Shown piece by piece: positions 27,359 to 35,409 of a stretch of 64,000 bases of DNA. The notes below the pieces were generated by a model. It saw only the letters and a program-made list of their open reading frames with translations, ran no database searches and was not told where the DNA came from. Numbering within the stretch: the stretch's first letter is position 1; every line of letters begins with the position of its first letter. Made by a program: the position numbers and the translations under genes. Origin of the DNA: Oleiagrimonas citrea (lineage in GTDB: Bacteria; Pseudomonadota; Gammaproteobacteria; Xanthomonadales; Rhodanobacteraceae); NCBI RefSeq assembly GCF_012395255.1, contig NZ_JAAZQD010000001.1, positions 558,001 through 622,000 on the forward strand, read 5' to 3'.

Positions 27359-27376
27359 AATTGCCCCGTCACCGCC
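27359..27376 (+). repeat. Short interspersed motif, copy 3 (diverged)
   Basis: AATTGCCCCGTCACCGCC, preceded by CCAAGAA as copy 1 is preceded by GCAAGAA. It lies between the truncated yaiI and the last cassette gene, where the terminal attC of the array would be expected. Confidence 0.4.
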
Positions 27377-27393
27377 TCTCGGGCTCACGATGC

Positions 27394-27774
27394 CTACGAC
27401 TCGGTTTGAGGCGACGCCATTGCAATGCTCGCTGCCTCAGAAATGAGATCATATAGTTCTGAGGCTGCCTCTCTGGCATCGGGGAGCTCAAGATTCCAGA
27501 ATGAAATAACTCCTGGTCCGACGCTAAGCCGCGATTCCTTTGAGGCGTAACGGTCGTAAATGGCTGACACTTTGACCTTGATGCTCTTATGCATAGCAAA
27601 TAGTGCCTTATCAATGTTCGGCGGATAAGTCATGTAGTCCCACTGAACAATTGCGAGTTTCGAGCGTGCCTTGATGGTGATATACGGAATGCGCTCCTTT
27701 TCGCAAACGCTGTACCAAGAATTCTCCTTGTCGAACCCGCTGTCCTTTCTTGTGATCTCAACAAACTTTTGCAT
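27394..27774 (-). CDS. Unknown protein, cassette gene 7 (distal end of array)
   Basis: 126 residues, no family recognised. It reads MQKFVEITRKDSGFD, then IPYITIKARSKLAIVQWDYMT, RYASKESRLSVGPG and a C-terminal helix LYDLISEAASIAMA; soluble, mixed alpha/beta, with no signal peptide or membrane segment. The start at 27774 is chosen because GAGG lies 5 nt upstream and because it leaves the cassette boundary GTTGGGT (27795-27801 on this strand) outside the gene; an ATG at 27819 would cross that boundary. Codon use and base composition are less GC-rich than the chromosomal backbone. No attC is visible on its distal side. Confidence 0.65.
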   Translation of the reverse strand: MQKFVEITRKDSGFDKENSWYSVCEKERIPYITIKARSKLAIVQWDYMTYPPNIDKALFAMHKSIKVKVSAIYDRYASKESRLSVGPGVISFWNLELPDAREAASELYDLISEAASIAMASPQTES

Positions 27775-27794
27775 TTCTGCCTCGGAGTTAATAC

Positions 27795-27855
27795 ACCCAA
27801 CATTGGACATGATCGGCACCTGAAATAATTATCCCTGACACCATTATCGTTGGGT
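27795..27855 (-). other. Degenerate attC-like site (61 bp) between cassettes 6 and 7
   Basis: The ends ACCCAAC (27795-27801) and GTTGGGT (27849-27855) fit RYYYAAC...GTTRRRY exactly and are perfect inverted repeats. The interior does not form the usual imperfect hairpin and instead contains a copy of the interspersed motif (27827-27844), suggesting the site was damaged by insertion. Confidence 0.5.
27827..27844 (+). repeat. Short interspersed motif, copy 4 inside the degenerate attC
   Basis: AATTATCCCTGACACCAT. Same core TCCCTGACACC as copy 1; placed between the two R boxes of the attC-like site. Confidence 0.55.
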
Positions 27856-27872
27856 GAGTTTTTAGCATGATA

Positions 27873-28244
27873 TTAGCCTAGCCACATAAAAAAACCGAAA
27901 GCGACGAGACCTAACCCGTATAAAACCCCACTCAAGTGTCTACAGAGCATTTCGATACACCCAGACTTAGGTGAGAATGCGTGGAGCCACTCGACAGCCT
28001 TACAAGATATCCTGCCTGGCTTGACTGCTCGATTGATCAACGCCTCATAAGCACCTAATTCAAAGATAGCACTGAGAACAAAGCCGCTAACGGAAATATA
28101 AGCCACCCAATGGTAATGTGAGTTTTCGTAAAGCGTCTTGGCAATAGTTATCGCACCGCCTGCAGTAGCGAGTATCAAAGACAGCCCAGATTTGTAGAAA
28201 CCAGCTACCAACTCAAGCAATTTCTCGTCGTCCGGTTTCGACAT
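27873..28244 (-). CDS. Small membrane protein of unknown function, cassette gene 6
   Basis: 123 residues with three hydrophobic segments: SGLSLILATAGGAITIA (about 18-35), WVAYISVSGFVLSAIFELGAY (about 45-65) and the C-terminal LSGVLYGLGLVAFGFFMWLG. A short charged N-terminus (MSKPDDEKLLEL) precedes the first. GGAG lies 7 nt before ATG 28244; an ATG at 28274 would overlap the attC and is rejected. Similar in size and topology to cassette gene 3, though not obviously homologous. No recognised family. Confidence 0.7.
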   Translation of the reverse strand: MSKPDDEKLLELVAGFYKSGLSLILATAGGAITIAKTLYENSHYHWVAYISVSGFVLSAIFELGAYEALINRAVKPGRISCKAVEWLHAFSPKSGCIEMLCRHLSGVLYGLGLVAFGFFMWLG

Positions 28245-28268
28245 ATCGTTACTCCGATTATGAGATGT

Positions 28269-28325
28269 ACCCAACGCTGGAGTTAAGCGGCGGCGTAGCC
28301 GTCCGCCTCGAACGAGTGGTTAGAC
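28269..28325 (-). other. attC site of cassette 5 (57 bp)
   Basis: ACCCAAC ... GTTAGAC with internal arms GCGGCGG-cgtagc-CGTCCGC typical of a 60-base element. Nearly identical inner sequence to the site at 28763-28819. The stop codon of the VOC gene lies inside its GTTAGAC box. Confidence 0.9.
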
Positions 28326-28742
28326 CACCGCCGATGCATATGGCGTGTCGCCATTGTATTGCAACAGATCCCAGCGGTTTCCATAAAGATCCTCGAACAC
28401 TGCTACGGTACCGTATGGTACGTCACTTGGAGGCCGAACGAACATGACACCCGCCGTAACCATACGGTTGTAGTCACGCCAGAAATCGTCGGTTTGCAGA
28501 AAGAGGAAAACGCGGCCACCAGCCTGATTGCCGATAAATGCTTCCTGATTGGGAGCGGATGCGCGCGCCAGAAGCAACGATGTGCCAGATGAACCAGGCG
28601 GCGAGACCACTACCCAGCGCTTATTTTGCTCCGGTTGATACGTGTCTTCGATGATGTGAAAGCCAAGCGTGCCAACGTAGAAATCGAGCGCCTCGTCGTA
28701 GTCACGGACCACGAGCGCAATGTGGGCGATTGACTGTTGCAT
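28320..28742 (-). CDS. VOC-family protein (glyoxalase/bleomycin-resistance type), cassette gene 5
   Basis: 140 residues. It starts MQQSIAHIALVVRDYDEALDFY, the canonical VOC opening with the metal-ligand histidine, and ends TVAVFEDLYGNRWDLLQY, where the family has E/D-x-x-G-N-x-W-x-L-x-Q. This type is common among cassette-borne genes and often annotated as glyoxalase or fosfomycin/bleomycin-resistance-like; no resistance can be inferred here. The stop codon is formed within the attC R box, normal for compact cassettes. Confidence 0.85.
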   Translation of the reverse strand: MQQSIAHIALVVRDYDEALDFYVGTLGFHIIEDTYQPEQNKRWVVVSPPGSSGTSLLLARASAPNQEAFIGNQAGGRVFLFLQTDDFWRDYNRMVTAGVMFVRPPSDVPYGTVAVFEDLYGNRWDLLQYNGDTPYASAVV

Positions 28743-28762
28743 GAGGTTGAACTGTCCTTGTG

Positions 28763-28819
28763 GTCTAACGCTGGAATTGAGCGGCGGCGTAGCCGTCCGC
28801 CTCGAATGAACTGTTAGAC
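28763..28819 (-). other. attC site of cassette 4 (57 bp)
   Basis: GTCTAAC ... GTTAGAC with the same GCGGCGGCGTAGCCGTCCGC core as the site at 28269-28325. Complementary outer boxes and an imperfect inner stem support an active structure. Confidence 0.92.
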
Positions 28820-28823
28820 CACA

Positions 28824-29426
28824 TCACCATGCTCCATCTGCTGGCGGCGCGACAATTTCGAGAGGCTCAATTTTGCCGAAGTTGTCGAGAAGAGCCATAC
28901 CTTCCAATGGTTCAGGGTACGGCTTATACCAAGCATCAATAGCCATTAGCAGATCCACATGATTAGGTCTCTGCATGAACTCATCCACGAAGTAGTCGCT
29001 TAACTCCGGATCTGGCAGCGTTTAAAAATCGCCAGTCTTTCCGAGGCCATTGATTGATGCACTTTCACTACCTCTTAGGCGCTGGAACATTCGTCTCGGA
29101 ACATGCATTTTCCCCTGTATCGACTCATACAAAATTGGAGCGATGAAGTCAATTACGTGATGCTCTGTCTGAACCCACATGTGAAAACTATTCTTATCCC
29201 ACCCTATTTTATCGCCCTCATCCTTTCCGATGCATATGACACTTGGGACAGCATCTAAGCAAAGGAGAAAAGCTCCGGCAACAGGGCGCGCAGCGACTTG
29301 ATGGTACTTGTTTAGGATGAAGGACCCCGCGATGGCAAAAAACATACATGCGTGAGGCGTGTTGGCGCGATTTTCCAACACGGCATGAATAACCTGATAT
29401 ATCCGCAGGTACTCGTTGGCTGACAA
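28824..29426 (-). pseudogene. DUF2026-like protein interrupted by one in-frame stop, cassette gene 4
   Basis: The first 134 codons (EYLRIYQVIHAVLENRAN, HACMFFAIAGSFIL, ARPVAGAFLLCLDAVPSVIC, FHMWVQTEHHVIDFIAPI, MFQRLRGSES) end in TAA at 29022-29024. The same frame then continues TLPDPELSDYFVDEF, LLMAIDAWYKPYPEPL and ends with TGA at 28824. Together this matches the DUF2026 family, where the junction normally reads GDFFTLPDPEL, so the TAA replaces one sense codon. The start is TTG (29424-29426). The rest of the tail is intact with no other lesions, so the mutation is recent or the stop is read through. Confidence 0.8.
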
Positions 29427-29465
29427 GGGGTTCTTCGGCTGAGTTGTCGGGATGTTTAGCGTGTG

Positions 29466-29537
29466 GTCTAACGCTTGAATTAAGGCGCCGACCGCTGGCG
29501 TAGCCAGTGGGCGGTCGGCTTGAATGAACTGTTAGGT
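29466..29537 (-). other. attC site of cassette 3 (72 bp)
   Basis: GTCTAAC ... GTTAGGT enclosing the long inner stem GCGCCGACCGCTGGC-gtagccag-TGGGCGGTCGGC. The core is the same as the site at 30382-30453, so these two belong to one attC type. Confidence 0.92.
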
Positions 29538-29900
29538 CCCTAGCTTGCACAGGAACAAATAGACCAGCAAGCCCGCACCAGCTGCAGCCAAAAGCACTGA
29601 CGGTATGAAGAATGAAGCCCAATAGCGGAAGAAACGCTTGCCCTCGTTACCGGACTTACGCTGCTCAAGTGCAAGTTTGATGTTGTTGACGAGCTCATAT
29701 GCCACGAAGATCGCCGCGGATAGAGCGACGAATAGCCCTGCCCAGAACAACAGCGAACTCTGAACTTTACCTTGCAGGAAAAACAACAGCCCAAAAAAGG
29801 TCGCGTAGCCAATCGTAATGATAGTGGTGTTATACGACTGGACCTGATGAAAATATTCCTTAGTATCCTTGAGCCATTGCTCGCGAGATTGGTTAGTCAT
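29532..29900 (-). CDS. Small membrane protein of unknown function, cassette gene 3
   Basis: 122 residues. A polar, amphipathic N-terminus (MTNQSREQWLKDTKEYFHQV) is followed by three hydrophobic segments (IITIGYATFFGLLFFLQG, LLFWAGLFVALSAAIFVAYEL, FFIPSVLLAAAGAGLLVYLFL) with a basic cytoplasmic loop EQRKSGNEGKRF. Its stop codon lies in the attC box. No family recognised. Small three-helix proteins of this kind appear among cassette, phage-defence effector and toxin-like genes; nothing here decides between them. Confidence 0.75.
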   Translation of the reverse strand: MTNQSREQWLKDTKEYFHQVQSYNTTIITIGYATFFGLLFFLQGKVQSSLLFWAGLFVALSAAIFVAYELVNNIKLALEQRKSGNEGKRFFRYWASFFIPSVLLAAAGAGLLVYLFLCKLGT

Positions 29901-29904
29901 TGGA

Positions 29905-29964
29905 TCCTAACGCCTTAATTAATCCGCGCCGCGAAGCGGCGTCGGCTTGAATGAATTGTTAGGC
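29905..29964 (-). other. attC site of cassette 2 (60 bp, aadA-like)
   Basis: TCCTAAC ... GTTAGGC with the inner stem CCGCGCCGCGAAGCGGCGTCGG. This is the type seen in the 60-base elements of mobile class 1 integron cassettes such as aadA, unlike the other sites in the array. Confidence 0.93.
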
Positions 29965-30378
29965 CTTAGCCGGAATACCATCCCATCCGCTCCTACCCCA
30001 TACCGCCTGTACACGGTGCCATATCTCATCGCTCATTTGGAACCGCCAAACGCCACCGAGTGTCCATGCGAATTTTGGGTCTACCTTTGCTTGGTGCTCT
30101 ACGCGATCTATGAAATCCGGGCCGTGATATGACAGCAGGTTTTTAAGTACGCCGGCGGCCAACAGGCCCAAGTGATCCGAAAAGCGCGTATCTGGAACAG
30201 CATAAAGAATGCACTCCCAAGCTTTTTCAGGGTCATCACTTGCCAAATCAGACAGTTCCCATTCAGCCCATACATGATCATCTGCAGTGGTAGGTATATT
30301 GGATTGCGAGAGCAGCCAGCACTCCATGAGATGGTCAGTAGGTTTGCCTAGTTTTTTCCACTGCTGATATGCGCTCAT
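29959..30378 (-). CDS. DUF6869-like protein, cassette gene 2
   Basis: 139 residues, tryptophan-rich soluble protein: WAEWELSDLASDDPEKAWECIL, then LGLLAAGVLKNLLSYHG and KFAWTLGGVWRFQMSDEIW. The W(E)L-x2-L-x2-DDPE-x-AW segment matches my recollection of the DUF6869 family, which has no assigned function. Its ATG is only a few bases from the cassette boundary, so the AGG of the attC R box may serve as ribosome-binding site. The stop is in the distal attC box. Confidence 0.7.
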   Translation of the reverse strand: MSAYQQWKKLGKPTDHLMECWLLSQSNIPTTADDHVWAEWELSDLASDDPEKAWECILYAVPDTRFSDHLGLLAAGVLKNLLSYHGPDFIDRVEHQAKVDPKFAWTLGGVWRFQMSDEIWHRVQAVWGRSGWDGIPAKA

Positions 30379-30381
30379 GAG

Positions 30382-30453
30382 GCCTAACGCCGGAGTTAAG
30401 GCGCCGACCGCTGGCGTAGCCAGTGGGCGGTCGGCTTGGACGATGAGTTAGAT
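30382..30453 (-). other. attC site of cassette 1 (72 bp)
   Basis: GCCTAAC ... GTTAGAT with the core GGCGCCGACCGCTGGCGTAG shared with 29466-29537. Confidence 0.92.
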
Positions 30454-30470
30454 GCCTGTCGAGCAGCCAC

Positions 30471-30746
30471 CTATTTGACGCGTATATTGATTGCCAAGAG
30501 GCGCGCAACGACCGCTTCGCCGATTTCTTGAAACTGCTCGTCTGACAATTCCATGTTGTCTAGGGATTCGTTGGGGTACGCATTGTCGGTGAAGAAAACT
30601 TTATGCCTCCAGACTCGCTGCGGCGCAACCGGGTCGTCCGCAACGACGTCATCGAATATCAATCGAGAACGGCCGTCACCGAGATCGCGAAGGCAGATGA
30701 CTATGCCTTCCTTTGCGCGATGAGTGCTATCAGTTTCCTGCGACAT
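30471..30746 (-). CDS. Unknown small acidic protein, cassette gene 1
   Basis: 91 residues: MSQETDSTHRAKEGIVICLRDLGDG, RLIFDDVVADDPVAPQRVWRH, then LSDEQFQEIGEAVVARLLA. Soluble, acidic, with no signal or membrane segment and no family recognised. GGAG precedes ATG 30746 by five bases; an ATG at 30761 lies in the cassette boundary and is rejected. It is the cassette nearest the side where an integrase would be expected. Confidence 0.7.
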   Translation of the reverse strand: MSQETDSTHRAKEGIVICLRDLGDGRSRLIFDDVVADDPVAPQRVWRHKVFFTDNAYPNESLDNMELSDEQFQEIGEAVVARLLAINIRVK

Positions 30747-30759
30747 GTGCGCTCCATGC

Positions 30760-30766
30760 ATCTAAC
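30760..30766 (-). other. Proximal boundary of the cassette array
   Basis: On the minus strand GTTAGAT starts the first cassette. The 275 bases beyond it, up to the ferritin-like gene, hold no intI reading frame and no hairpin of attC type; they begin with ttaaattcgacccc, which resembles another Xanthomonadaceae REP word. An attI site could be hidden here but I cannot recognise it. Confidence 0.5.
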
Positions 30767-31041
30767 TTAAATTCGACCCCCTAAATGGGGTGTTGCACCG
30801 AGTATGCATGCCGCTTCCCACAGGCGCAATCAGCGAAACCCTACATAAAATCATTGAGTTGGGTTCTTTTCGACAAGAGCTCCACTGCCCGCCACGCCTG
30901 TTGTTATGCGGCGGAATACAGGGCGTATGAGTTACGCCGACGAAGCATAGGGTGTAACAGGCCGTAAGCTGCTGAAGCTGCTCGACACCGCGTATACGTG
31001 TGTGCTCAATCAGAAATGGGACAACGAAGCCCGCGCCTGGG

Positions 31042-31839
31042 TCAGAGTCCGGCTTCCAGCGCTTCCAGCTCGGCTTCGTCGAAGCCCGCTTCGCGGCGCG
31101 CGTCGTGATTGAACGGGCCACGCAAGTTGCTGCCCATGTATTCCTGTAGCAACTTGCGGAAGGTCGCGCGCGGTTCCAGGCCGTCGCGTTCGCAGCACCA
31201 GCGGAACCAGCGGCTTCCGAAGGCAACGTGGGCGACTTCCTCGCGCAGGATCACTTCCAGCACGGCCACGGTGGCGTCGTCGCCGACACGCTGCAGGCGT
31301 TCGATCATGCCGGGCGTGACGTCCAGGCCGCGCGCTTCGAGTACGCGCGGGACCAGGGCCATGCGGGCGGTGTCGCTGTGAGCGGTCTTTTCGGCCATTT
31401 CCCACAGGCCATTGTGGGCATCGAAGTCGCCGTAGGCGTGCCCCAGTTCCTTCAGCCGCGTGGACAGCAGCGCGAAGTGCCGCGCTTCGTCGTGCGCGAC
31501 GCTGGCCCAGTCGCGGTAGTACTGCGCGGGCATGCCGCGGAAGCGGTAGACCGCGTCCCAGGCCAGGTTGATGGCGTTGAACTCGATGTGCGCGACGGCG
31601 TGCACCAGCGCGACGCGACCCTCGGGCGTACCCAGACCGCGCTGCGCGAGTTCGCGCGGGTGCACCAGACGCGGGCGTTCGGGACGCCCTGCCGAGATTG
31701 GCTGTGGCGGCAGCGCATCCACATCGGGCGCGAGCTCGCCGCGCAGCAGTGCGTCCCAGGCCGCATGCGTCCGACGCAGCTTTTCCTGCGGATCGGCGCA
31801 ATCAAGGCACTGCTTGGCGGTTGCGTGAAGGTCGGGCAT
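31042..31839 (-). CDS. DUF455 ferritin-like domain protein
   Basis: 265 residues. A four-helix ferritin-like core carries carboxylate/histidine pairs in AVAHIEFNAINLAWDAVYRF, ASVAHDEARHFALLSTRL and EVILREEVAHVAFGSRWF, with a final basic tail. DUF455 proteins are predicted di-iron proteins of unknown reaction, distantly related to MiaE. The start at 31839 (MPDLHATAKQCLDC) is preferred; an upstream ATG at 31932 adds a 31-residue stretch without conservation. It is a single gene between the cassette array and purF. Confidence 0.85.
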   Translation of the reverse strand: MPDLHATAKQCLDCADPQEKLRRTHAAWDALLRGELAPDVDALPPQPISAGRPERPRLVHPRELAQRGLGTPEGRVALVHAVAHIEFNAINLAWDAVYRFRGMPAQYYRDWASVAHDEARHFALLSTRLKELGHAYGDFDAHNGLWEMAEKTAHSDTARMALVPRVLEARGLDVTPGMIERLQRVGDDATVAVLEVILREEVAHVAFGSRWFRWCCERDGLEPRATFRKLLQEYMGSNLRGPFNHDARREAGFDEAELEALEAGL

Positions 31840-31936
31840 GCAAGACAAACGTGGCGTCGGGTCGGACAGGCGTGGAGCGCAAAGGATATACGGACGAGGC
31901 CGAAGCAGCAGATCATCCGGCAGCTTGCGCACAAGA

Positions 31937-31967
31937 CACTGGGTTCCTGCCTACGCAGGAATGACGG
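31937..31967. repeat. Half copy of the palindromic intergenic repeat, copy 3
   Basis: cactgggttcctgcctacgc followed by aggaatgacgg: one arm only, with the CCTGC..GCAGG hairpin. Same family as 5312-5384 and 13528-13608. Confidence 0.8.
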
Positions 31968-32039
31968 CAAAGAGACTGCGCGCTACTCCTGCCGTAGCGC
32001 TTGCCACACTCGCAGCTTCGCCCTCGCAGCAGCCCTTTC

Positions 32040-33515
<1,476 letters not shown>

Positions 33516-33726
33516 GAGCAGGCGTTCTCTGAAGCTGGGGCCGGTGGCGGAGGACGGCGCAAGCCGTCGCGCATCCGCGGGGCGGGATCATCCCGCGCCT
33601 CGCGGGCGGGGCATATTGTACGACCAAGCGGCCTCCCGCCGCATGGTTCGACTCGACCTCCTGTCTGCAGATGCGGCATCCCCTGCCGCCGGGGGCGTAC
33701 GCGCAACGCGCGCCGAAGGTCGGAAG

Positions 33727-34368
33727 CTAGGGTGTTCCCGTCCTCACCGAGAGCGGCTGCGGGCGCGCTGCGGCACTGGACGGCACCGCTGCCCGGGCCG
33801 CACCCGCCATACCGGAAAGACCCGTCTGCACGGCTTCCGGCAGGTGATCGGCGGCGGCCGGAAGCGTCGGCGTGCGGTCGTCGGGATGCACGTAGCGGCG
33901 CACGCTGTCCGGCAGGCGCTGGGCCAGCCAGTCGGCGACCACCTGGGCCTGCCCCAGCAGCACCGACTGCTGCCACCACGGATCGCGCGAAAACGGCGTG
34001 AAACCGAGCAGGAAGACCGCGAGGGTGACCAGCAGCACGCCGCGCACGAAGCCGAAGCCCATGCCCAGCAGGCGGTCGGTGCCGGAAAGTCCAGTGCTCT
34101 CGACCAGTCGCGCGATAATGAACCGCACCAGCGCGCCGAGCAGCAGTACGGCGACGAAGCACAAGCCGTAGCCCACCAGCATGCGCGCGGACGGCAGTTC
34201 GATGGAGTGCTCGAAGTAGGCCGCGACGCTGGGACCGAACAGCCAGGCCACCCAGAACGCGGCGATCCAGATGACCAGCGCCATGACCTCGGACACGAAC
34301 CCGCGCCACAGACCGATCAGCACGGACAGGACGATGACGCCCAGCACCACATAGTCGGCCCAGTTCAT
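33727..34368 (-). CDS. cvpA: Colicin V production protein homologue CvpA
   Basis: 213 residues with four predicted membrane helices (MNWADYVVLGVIVLSVLIGLWRGF, VMALVIWIAAFWVAWLFG, LVGYGLCFVAVLLLGALVRFI, FGFVRGVLLVTLAVFLLGF) and a periplasmic or cytoplasmic tail rich in Ala/Pro. The family is needed for envelope homeostasis and purF operon expression. The start MNWADYVVLG at 34368 matches family members; a GTG at 34386 next to the upstream stop would add six residues. Confidence 0.9.
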   Translation of the reverse strand: MNWADYVVLGVIVLSVLIGLWRGFVSEVMALVIWIAAFWVAWLFGPSVAAYFEHSIELPSARMLVGYGLCFVAVLLLGALVRFIIARLVESTGLSGTDRLLGMGFGFVRGVLLVTLAVFLLGFTPFSRDPWWQQSVLLGQAQVVADWLAQRLPDSVRRYVHPDDRTPTLPAAADHLPEAVQTGLSGMAGAARAAVPSSAAARPQPLSVRTGTP

Positions 34369-34387
34369 GGCGTCGAGCGCATCCACG

Positions 34388-35359
34388 TCAGGGCACGGTG
34401 ACGACGACGCCGCCCAGCTTCAGCTTGGACTGCAGGTCGCGACGCACCTTCTCGGCGTCGGCGCGCTGAGTCTGCGGTCCCACACGCACGCGCCACAGGG
34501 TGCGGCCGCCGCTGCGCACGTCGTCGACGAAACCGTCAAAGCCGGCCTTGCGCAGCTTGTCGCGCAAGGCGGTGGCGTCGGCCTTGTGGCTGTAGGCGCC
34601 GATCTGCACCGCCCAGCCACCAGCGCGACCGGCCGGCAAGGCGCTGGCCGGCGCGTCGCCCTTCTGATCGTGCGCGGAGGACACCACGCTGGCCGGCGCG
34701 CCCGGAATGGCCTGCTTCAGGCGCAAACGCGCAGTCTCGGCCGCGGCCCGCGTGGCGAACGGCCCGGCGCTGACGCGCGCGCCGACCTTGCCGGAAATCG
34801 TGACCTTGTCGGTCTGTACGCCGTAGCCCAGCTTGCGCACGCGCTCGACCAGGCTGCGCGCATTCGCGGTATCGCTGTAGGCGCCGAGGTTGACTCGATA
34901 CGCGCCGTCAGCCGCCTGTCCGGGCGCGGAAGCCGGTTGCTGCGCGGCCGGCTTCGGCTTGGAAACTGCCGGTTTGGGCACGGGCTTGGACGGTGCCGCG
35001 TCGGCTTGCGTCGTCGACGGGGTCGGCGACATGGCCGGAGGCGTCTGCGCCGGCTGCGCATCGTTTTCCGGGTGCACGTCCGGCGGGCGGCGCGACGGGA
35101 TATCCACGGTCGCGAGCTGGTCATCGCCGGAGGCGGATGCCGTGGCCGCGTTCGCGGGCATCGCCGCGCTGGACGGCGGCGCCACGCTCATGGTTCGCGT
35201 GGTCAGCTCCTGATCCGGCGAGGCGGGCAGCGCGAGGCTGAGCGTCTTGCCGTTGTCGGACGGCGGCGAACCGCCGGAAAAGAACATCGGCACGATGATG
35301 ACAGCAAGCGCGATCAGCACCAGGGCACCGATCAGACGCGTTTTCAGAGCGGGCTCCAT
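34388..35359 (-). CDS. dedD: SPOR-domain protein DedD-like
   Basis: 323 residues: one N-terminal transmembrane helix (LIGALVLIALAVIIVPMFF), a long Pro/Ala-rich periplasmic linker, and two SPOR repeats (about 150-225 YRVNLGAYSDTANARSLVERV and 235-320 WAVQIGAYSHKADATALRDKL). SPOR domains bind denuded septal peptidoglycan, placing the protein at the division site. Two copies of the domain are unusual; E. coli DedD has one. Lies between folC and cvpA as in E. coli. Confidence 0.9.
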   Translation of the reverse strand: MEPALKTRLIGALVLIALAVIIVPMFFSGGSPPSDNGKTLSLALPASPDQELTTRTMSVAPPSSAAMPANAATASASGDDQLATVDIPSRRPPDVHPENDAQPAQTPPAMSPTPSTTQADAAPSKPVPKPAVSKPKPAAQQPASAPGQAADGAYRVNLGAYSDTANARSLVERVRKLGYGVQTDKVTISGKVGARVSAGPFATRAAAETARLRLKQAIPGAPASVVSSAHDQKGDAPASALPAGRAGGWAVQIGAYSHKADATALRDKLRKAGFDGFVDDVRSGGRTLWRVRVGPQTQRADAEKVRRDLQSKLKLGGVVVTVP

Positions 35360-35409
35360 GGAAGTCCCCGTTGGCGCGATGCGGAAATTATACCTGTCGT
35401 CGAAACGCT

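Noticed and set aside
28320..28742. VOC cassette as an antibiotic-resistance gene
   Set aside because: The fold is shared by many unrelated enzymes and no resistance-specific residues can be recognised.
30785..30967. Short plus-strand reading frame beside the cassette array as an integrase remnant
   Set aside because: The 60-residue translation has no tyrosine-recombinase motif and codon use does not look coding.
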